Shown: positions 58,611-64,000 of the stretch, one piece after another | How positions within the stretch are numbered: position 1 is the first letter of the stretch | Layout: the number at the start of each line of letters is the position of its first letter | Origin: Polaromonas sp. | GTDB taxonomy: Bacteria > Pseudomonadota > Gammaproteobacteria > Burkholderiales > Burkholderiaceae_C | Length of the DNA stretch: 64,000 nt | Assembly (NCBI GenBank): GCA_013298945.1 | Contig: JAAFJR010000002.1 | Location: 1 to 64,000 of the forward strand | Reading direction: 5' to 3' | Made by a program: the position numbers and the translations under genes | Notes under the pieces: generated by a model | What the model saw: only the letters and a program-made list of their open reading frames with translations | Database searches by the model: none | What the model was told of the DNA's origin: nothing

Positions 58611-61490
58611 TTAGCCAGTATTTCGTAATCCTGCCGCGATGCCGTTGATGGAAATGTGAATACCGCGTTGTACCCGCTCGTCTGACTGGCCGGCACGGTA
58701 TCGGCGTACCAATTCCACTTGCAAATGGTGCAGTGGGTCGATGTAGGGGAAGCGGTGGCGGATAGAGCGTTGCAGAGCTGCATTATTCGTCAGACGTTGC
58801 TTCTCGCCCGTGATCAACTGTAGCGCCGTGACTGTTAAATGCCATTCGGTTTCAATGCGGTTGAAAATCTTTTTGCGCAAGGCGGCGTCAGTCACCAATT
58901 CTGCATAACGCGAAGCCAAAGCCAAGTCACTTTTCGCCAAAACCATGTCGATATTGCTCAGCAGCGTGCGGAAAAACGGCCAGTCTTTGACCATTTTTTG
59001 TAGCAAAGCAAGTTGCTTTTTAGAATCTGCAGGTGATTGCTTTCCGTTCGTGTTTTCGTGCAAAAAAGTGTGAACTGCCGATCCAAAACCATACCACCCT
59101 GGCAAAGTTAAGCGGCATTGTCCCCAGCTGAAACCCCAAGGAATAGCACGTAAATCTTCAATTTTTTGCGATGGTTTTCGAGAAGCTGGGCGCGAGCCGA
59201 GGTTCAGCTCGGCAATCTCACGTAACGGGGTAGATTGAAAAAAATAATCCGTAAAACCGGGTGTTTCATAGACCAAAGCGCGATAAGCCGCCATGCTGGA
59301 TAGCGACAAGCTCGATGCTGTTTCTAAAAACTTGGTACTGGCAGACTTGGTCGGTTGCAGCAAAGTAGCTTCCAAAGTAGCTGCTACCAAGGTTTCTAAA
59401 TTGCGTCGGCCAATTTCTGGGTTGGCGTATTTGGAGCCAATCACTTCGCCTTGCTCGGTCAGTCGAATCTGGCCACGAACCGTACCTGGTGGTTGCGCCA
59501 AAATCGCTTGGTAGCTTGGGCCACCGCCACGCCCCACCGTGCCGCCACGGCCGTGGAACATGCGCAAGGTGATGCCGTGCGAGGCGGCGAGTTCGTCAAA
59601 TAATTCAACCAGTGCAATCTCCGCACGGTACAGCTCCCAGTTGCTGGTGAAAATACCGCCATCTTTGTTACTGTCTGAGTAGCCCAGCATGATGTCTTGC
59701 TCGCCACCGCTGCGCTGCACTTGTTGCACCATGCCCGTCAACGCGTAAAACTCGCGCATGATAGGCGCGGCGTTACGCAGGTCTTCGATGGTTTCAAATA
59801 ATGGGACGACGATCAAATCGTGGCGAGCTTGTTTGTCCAGCGTGCCCCGCATCAAACCGACTTCTTTTTGCAGCAACAGCACCTCTAGCAAGTCGCTGAC
59901 GGTTTCTGTGTGGCTGATGATGTAGTGGCGAATGGCGTGGTGGCCATAGCGCTGGCGCATGGCTTTGGCGGCTTCAAAAATAGCCAATTCACCTAGGGTG
60001 TGGTCTGAATAAGTCGCATCCAGCACGCGTAATGGCCGCGCATCGCTGAGCAATTTAACCAGCAAGCTGCGTTTGGCGTGCTCGTCCAAATTTGAATAAT
60101 TGGCCTCTAAACGAGCAACTGCTAGTAGTTCGGCAACCACTTCTTCGTGCTTGTCAGAGCTTTGGCGCAAATCGACGGTTGCCAAGTGAAAGCCAAATAC
60201 TTCTACTGCGCGAATCAAAGGGTGTAAACGCTGGTTCACCAACGCTTCGCCATGGTTGTCTTGCAGCGAGGCTTGAATGGTTCGCAAGTCAGCTAAAAAA
60301 TCTTCAGCTTGCTTGTAGGGGTTTTGCGGTGCTACGGCGTGTCTTGCAGCATCGCCGCCCGTCATGTCTTTCAAGTTCGCTGCCAAACGGGCGTAGATGC
60401 CCGTCAAAGCGCGGCGATACGGCTCGTCTTTTCGGTGTTCGTTGGTGTCTGGCGATTGTTCAGCCAAGGCTTTCATCGGTTCAGACAGTGGCACCAAAAT
60501 TGACGACATGGACAATTCAGAGCCTAAGAAATGCACCTCTGTCAAATAAAACCGCAGCGCCATCTCGGCTTGGCGTTTGAGCGCATATTGCAGGGTTTGG
60601 GCGCTGACGTTGGGGTTGCCGTCTCGGTCGCCGCCAATCCATTGCCCCATGCGCAAAAAGCTGTGTACGGGTTGGTTTCCCAAGGACTGTTCAAGTTCTG
60701 CATACAGCTTCGGAATTTCTCGCAAAAATGTCGATTCGTAATAGCTCAACGAGTTTTCAATCTCGTCCATCACAGTGAGCTTGGAGTAGCGCAGCAAACG
60801 CGTTTGCCACAGCTGCATCACTCGTGAGCGCAGTTGCAACTCGTTAGCGCTTAGTTCCTTAGGCGATAACTTGTCTTTAAGAGCATCTTTGCCGCCAGTT
60901 GCTGCAGAGCTGCGCATTTTGATGTCATCACGTGCTGTCAGGAGCTGCGCAATGTCACGCTCAGCATCCAAAATACTTTTACGCTGCACTTCGGTCGGGT
61001 GTGCGGTCAAAACGGGGGAAACATGGCTTTTTGCCAAGGTTTGGGAGATGGTTTTGGGTGTGATGCCTGCCCAACGCAGACGCGCCAAAGCTACCTCGAT
61101 GCTGCCTTCTTGCGTATCACCCACACGCTCATGCACTTCGCGGCGGCGGATGTGGTGCCTGTCTTCCGCCAAATTGGCCAAATGGCTGAAATAGGTGAAA
61201 GCGCGAATCACGCTGACCGTTTGGTCGCCAGTCAGGCCTTTGAGCAGCTTTTTCAGCGCTTTGTCGGCGGTATGGTCTTCGTCGCGTCTGAAAGCTACTG
61301 ACAGTTTGCGAATTTGCTCAATCAGATCATAAGCGGCAGCGCCTTCTTGTTCACGAATCACATCGCCTAAAATTCGTCCTAACAATCGAATATCTTCTAC
61401 CAATGGCCGCTCGTTCAGCTTTTGTTTGGAAAGTGATGGCGATTTAGCAGATTCAGAAAGTTCAGATTTTTTAAGAGTTTGTGTTTTCAT
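58611..61490 (-). CDS. ppc: Phosphoenolpyruvate carboxylase
   Basis: About 959 residues, full length. Catalytic His region '[15 protein letters not shown]' and '[12 protein letters not shown]', plus the Gly-rich '[14 protein letters not shown]', are intact; the C-terminus ends 'AGLRNTG' as expected. It fixes bicarbonate on PEP to give oxaloacetate. The start is uncertain: ATG codons at 61490, 61502 and 61523 are in frame and none has a clear ribosome binding site. Divergent from hemC, the usual order in this group. Confidence 0.96.
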   Translation of the reverse strand: MKTQTLKKSELSESAKSPSLSKQKLNERPLVEDIRLLGRILGDVIREQEGAAAYDLIEQIRKLSVAFRRDEDHTADKALKKLLKGLTGDQTVSVIRAFTYFSHLANLAEDRHHIRRREVHERVGDTQEGSIEVALARLRWAGITPKTISQTLAKSHVSPVLTAHPTEVQRKSILDAERDIAQLLTARDDIKMRSSAATGGKDALKDKLSPKELSANELQLRSRVMQLWQTRLLRYSKLTVMDEIENSLSYYESTFLREIPKLYAELEQSLGNQPVHSFLRMGQWIGGDRDGNPNVSAQTLQYALKRQAEMALRFYLTEVHFLGSELSMSSILVPLSEPMKALAEQSPDTNEHRKDEPYRRALTGIYARLAANLKDMTGGDAARHAVAPQNPYKQAEDFLADLRTIQASLQDNHGEALVNQRLHPLIRAVEVFGFHLATVDLRQSSDKHEEVVAELLAVARLEANYSNLDEHAKRSLLVKLLSDARPLRVLDATYSDHTLGELAIFEAAKAMRQRYGHHAIRHYIISHTETVSDLLEVLLLQKEVGLMRGTLDKQARHDLIVVPLFETIEDLRNAAPIMREFYALTGMVQQVQRSGGEQDIMLGYSDSNKDGGIFTSNWELYRAEIALVELFDELAASHGITLRMFHGRGGTVGRGGGPSYQAILAQPPGTVRGQIRLTEQGEVIGSKYANPEIGRRNLETLVAATLEATLLQPTKSASTKFLETASSLSLSSMAAYRALVYETPGFTDYFFQSTPLREIAELNLGSRPASRKPSQKIEDLRAIPWGFSWGQCRLTLPGWYGFGSAVHTFLHENTNGKQSPADSKKQLALLQKMVKDWPFFRTLLSNIDMVLAKSDLALASRYAELVTDAALRKKIFNRIETEWHLTVTALQLITGEKQRLTNNAALQRSIRHRFPYIDPLHHLQVELVRRYRAGQSDERVQRGIHISINGIAAGLRNTG

Positions 61491-61581
61491 GGTAGTTGTC
61501 ATATCTTTTATGAATGCTAGCATCAAAATTAGCGTGTATTTACCTGTAGATTACCAATGAGTTCCCAATATAAAAACTAGT

Positions 61582-62565
61582 ATGCAAGATACAAGCCAAC
61601 TACCTATCAGCAAACAGCTAATTAAACCGTTATTGAATATCACCATCGCCACCCGCGAAAGTCGTCTTGCCTTGTGGCAGGCCGAGCATGTTAAAACCTT
61701 GCTCGAAGCGCATGGCCACACTGTTAAATTGCTGGGTATGACAACCATGGGTGACCAAATTTTGGACCGCTCTCTGAGTAAAGTAGGCGGCAAAGGGCTG
61801 TTCGTCAAAGAACTGGAAACCGCCCTGCAAGATGGCTCGGCAGACATCGCCGTGCATTCGCTTAAAGATGTGCCTATGGACTTACCTGAGGGTTTCGCCT
61901 TGGCCTGCGTGATGGAGCGCGAAGACCCGCGTGACGCTTTTGTCTCTAACAACTACGCCAATTTAGCCGCTTTGCCACAGGGCGCAACAGTAGGCACATC
62001 CAGCTTGCGCCGTGTCGTTTTACTCAAAGCGCTGCGACCAGACGTGAAGATTGTCCCTTTGCGTGGCAATTTAGATACCCGCTTGCGAAAACTCGACGAA
62101 GGCCAGTTTGATGCCATTATTTTGGCGGCAGCTGGATTAAAACGCTTGGGTTTGGCGCAGCGCATTCGTGCGGTGTTTGAGACGACAGAGATGCTTCCCG
62201 CTGCGGGGCAGGGTGCTTTGGGTATTGAAATCAAGGCAAATAGGGCTGATTTGGCGGCAGCCTTAGCGCCTTTGGCACATTTGCAGACATGGATGGCCGT
62301 TTCGGCTGAGCGGGCGGTCAGCCGTGCCATGGGCGGCAGTTGCTCTATGCCCTTGGCAGCGCACGCTGTTTGGGACGGTCAGCAATTGCGGTTGAACGCG
62401 GCTTGGGGTGAGCCAGAGGATGAGAAACTATCAGCCTCAAACGACTTGGTCACTGCAAATGCTAGCCTTGCTGCAAACAACATTGAAACCGCCACAGCGA
62501 TGGGCGAACAGGTCGCCGCAAAGCTTTTAGCTGGCGGTGCGCGTAAGTACACAAAAGTTGAGTAA
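61582..62565 (+). CDS. hemC: Hydroxymethylbilane synthase (porphobilinogen deaminase)
   Basis: 327 residues. '[16 protein letters not shown]', '[29 protein letters not shown]' and the cofactor Cys in '[12 protein letters not shown]' are standard. It links four porphobilinogens to hydroxymethylbilane for haem. First gene of hemC-hemD-hemX. Confidence 0.97.
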   Translation: MQDTSQLPISKQLIKPLLNITIATRESRLALWQAEHVKTLLEAHGHTVKLLGMTTMGDQILDRSLSKVGGKGLFVKELETALQDGSADIAVHSLKDVPMDLPEGFALACVMEREDPRDAFVSNNYANLAALPQGATVGTSSLRRVVLLKALRPDVKIVPLRGNLDTRLRKLDEGQFDAIILAAAGLKRLGLAQRIRAVFETTEMLPAAGQGALGIEIKANRADLAAALAPLAHLQTWMAVSAERAVSRAMGGSCSMPLAAHAVWDGQQLRLNAAWGEPEDEKLSASNDLVTANASLAANNIETATAMGEQVAAKLLAGGARKYTKVE

Positions 62566-62577
62566 ATAGCCTTCACT

Positions 62578-63411
62578 ATGAAAATCATCGTGACCCGCCC
62601 TCGCCTAGAGGCTGATGTTTGGGTCAAGCAATTGCGAGCTTTGAACTTTGATGCCGTTGCGTTACCGTTGATTCACATTGGCGCACCAGCGGATAACGGC
62701 GATGTTGCGAAAGCTTGGGAGAGCTTGGATCAATACAGTGCTGTGATGTTTGTGAGTAGTAATGCAGTTCGCTATTTTTACCCTTCAAATATGCCTTTAG
62801 CCGGCGTATTTATTGACTCTACAGCTATTAAAAACATAGTAAATTATGGTGAGTCGAGAGCTATGCCTAGAATGTGGGCGACTGGCCCGGGTACACGTGA
62901 AGCTTTGTTGGCGCAGGGTGTGCCTAGCGCTTTGATTGTTTCACCTGCTTCAGATGCGGCGCAGTTTGACTCAGAAACGCTTTGGGATATGGTGAAAAGC
63001 CAAGTCAAACTGACTGACAAAGTGCTGATTGTTCGGGGACGCTCGCAAGGTTTGATGCAAGGTTTGATGAACGGTCGCCCTTGGTTGGCTGATCAGTTGA
63101 CGGCAGCGGATGTGCAGGTGGATACTGTGATCAGCTACGAGCGCAGCGCACCTGTGTTTGACGCGGCAGAATTAGCTTTGGTGCGTCAAGCCAGTACAAA
63201 TCAATCCATATGGCTGCTCAGCAGTTCTGAAGCCGTTGCCAATTTGTGCAAGGTGGCGGGCATAGATTCAGGCTTGAACTGGTCAAATGCCAAAGCCATC
63301 GCCACCCACCCGCGCATTGCACAGGCTGCCAGAGAAGCTGGATTTGGTGTTGTTTACGAGTCACGTCCGCTTCTGGCAGATGTGGTGGCTTCTATAGAAT
63401 CTATGCCATGA
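62578..63411 (+). CDS. hemD: Uroporphyrinogen-III synthase
   Basis: 277 residues, a fast-evolving family: 'IIVTRPRLEADVWVKQLRALNFDAVALPLIHI' start, 'ATGPGTREALLAQGV' and 'IWLLSSSEAVANL' fit HemD. It closes and inverts ring D. A dispersed repeat is translated between 'SNAVRYFYPSN' and 'RMWATGPGT', lengthening a loop just before the conserved glycine motif. Overlaps hemX by 4 bp (ATGA). Confidence 0.92.
   Translation: MKIIVTRPRLEADVWVKQLRALNFDAVALPLIHIGAPADNGDVAKAWESLDQYSAVMFVSSNAVRYFYPSNMPLAGVFIDSTAIKNIVNYGESRAMPRMWATGPGTREALLAQGVPSALIVSPASDAAQFDSETLWDMVKSQVKLTDKVLIVRGRSQGLMQGLMNGRPWLADQLTAADVQVDTVISYERSAPVFDAAELALVRQASTNQSIWLLSSSEAVANLCKVAGIDSGLNWSNAKAIATHPRIAQAAREAGFGVVYESRPLLADVVASIESMP
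62798..62842 (-). repeat. Dispersed repeat inside hemD
   Basis: TAGCCGGCGTATTTATTGAC then GCTATTAAAAACATAGTAA, read as LAGVFIDSTAIKNIVN. Confidence 0.88.
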
Positions 63412-64000
63412 GCGACATTTCAATGCAAGAAAAACCCAGCAGCCCGGAGGTCGTGGCCCCAGCTGTCCCTGCCGCAGTCCCCATGGCTGCCCAAGATGTA
63501 AGCGTTTCGGGTGGATTTTCTAAGTTTTTTACTATATTTATAATAGCAGCTCTGTCAATATCTATGCTGGCTAGCTTCTATCTATGGCGTAAACTGACGA
63601 ATATGCAAGAGCATTTGGCCAGACAAAGCGCCGACGCCACCAATTTAAGCGTTGAAGCGCGCAGTTTGGCTAAAAATGCACAAGATGTGGCGCGGGAGGC
63701 ATCTGCCAGATCGTCGTTGAACGAAACTAAGTTAAGCGAAGTTGCCCTGCAGCGCAGCCAGTTGGACGAATTAATGCAAAGTTTGTCCCGCTCGCGCGAT
63801 GAAAACTTGGTGGTGGATGTGGAGTCTGCCCTGCGATTGGCGCAGCAGCAAGCGCAGTTAACTGGTAGTGTCGAGCCGCTCTTGGCGGCTTTAAAAACAG
63901 CAGACCAAAGGCTGGCCAGAGCGGCGCAACCCCGGTTAAACGGTGTTCGCAGAGCCTTGGCCAGCGATACCGACAAAATCAAAGCGGCAGCGGTGACGGA
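63408..64000 (+). CDS. hemX: HemX-like uroporphyrinogen-III C-methyltransferase family protein (partial)
   Basis: At least 197 residues; the gene runs off the window. A Pro/Ala-rich cytosolic N-terminus, one membrane segment (about residues 41-60), then a long coiled-coil periplasmic region ('LARQSADATNLSVEARSLAKN', 'SALRLAQQQAQLTG') as in HemX. Despite the family name no methyltransferase domain is present; it is thought to organise haem synthesis at the membrane. The membrane segment is encoded by a repeat copy. Coupled to hemD by an ATGA overlap. Confidence 0.9.
   Translation, partial: MSDISMQEKPSSPEVVAPAVPAAVPMAAQDVSVSGGFSKFFTIFIIAALSISMLASFYLWRKLTNMQEHLARQSADATNLSVEARSLAKNAQDVAREASARSSLNETKLSEVALQRSQLDELMQSLSRSRDENLVVDVESALRLAQQQAQLTGSVEPLLAALKTADQRLARAAQPRLNGVRRALASDTDKIKAAAVT
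63531..63572 (+). repeat. Dispersed repeat forming the hemX membrane segment
   Basis: ACTATATTTATAATAGC then GTCAATATCTATGCTGGCT, read as TIFIIAALSISMLA, in the same frame as the lolA copy. Partly decayed. Confidence 0.7.

Overview
The window looks like chromosomal DNA of a betaproteobacterium of the order Burkholderiales, most like Comamonadaceae. The evidence is the gene orders rpsP-rimM-trmD-rplS, ppc/hemC-hemD-hemX, trxB/ftsK-lolA-rarA and trmL-comF/bioC-like, many branched-chain-amino-acid-type ABC and TRAP transporters, and aromatic-acid catabolism genes. Base composition is moderate. I cannot name a genus. No insertion sequence, prophage, CRISPR array or rRNA operon is visible; two tRNA genes are present (Arg-CCT, Leu-CAA).

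Layout. 0.2-4.0 kb (minus): a MoxR ATPase/VWA protein unit with a small membrane protein, a trypsin-like lipoprotein and an acetyltransferase. 4.1 kb: a dihaem cytochrome c4. 4.9-10.0 kb: an IclR regulator divergent from MBL hydrolase, FAD monooxygenase, DUF2783 and homogentisate dioxygenase genes. 10.1-24.1 kb: a catabolic island with a PcaR-like IclR regulator, a complete ABC importer, a VOC protein plus a TIM-barrel 3-dehydroshikimate dehydratase, a TetR regulator, a TRAP transporter, a Gfo/Idh dehydrogenase, a type II dehydroquinase and an AroE-like dehydrogenase. Together these suggest uptake of quinate/shikimate-type compounds and conversion to protocatechuate. 24-37 kb: housekeeping and transport genes (DUF1841, TauE, CPA2 antiporter, MaoC, trmL, comF, bioC-like, RhlE-like helicase, orn, M48 protease, rsgA, CbiB-like, CoA-Nudix). 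37-42 kb: the rpsP-rimM-trmD-rplS operon, split by an islet holding a Fic gene and an AT-rich orphan gene. 42-49 kb: GNAT, TM2-like, DUF47-Pit phosphate unit with a Pho-box-like site, tRNA-Leu, cysM, a P450, NudC-like Nudix, rpmG, rpmB and trxB. 49-64 kb: Crp/Fnr regulator, ftsK, lolA, rarA, a second LivHMGF unit without a binding protein, ppc, and hemC-hemD-hemX (the last cut by the window end).

The most unusual feature is a dispersed repeat of about 43-45 bp. It has a GCTAT...ATAGC hairpin half and a GGCAATAAATACGCCGGCTA half. I count about 20 copies, from near-perfect to strongly decayed, in 64 kb. About 12 copies lie inside genes and are translated. In each orientation nearly all copies use the same reading frame. 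Copies form the signal peptides of LolA and probably of LivK, the membrane segment of HemX, two segments of the antiporter, and linkers in TetR, HemD, RarA, the helicase and the BioC-like protein. One intergenic copy supplies the left arm of the terminator behind the second livF.

A second unexpected structure is a pair of diverged direct repeats of about 110 bp flanking the Fic gene. The right copy holds the 3' end of trmD and the left copy a decayed trmD tail.
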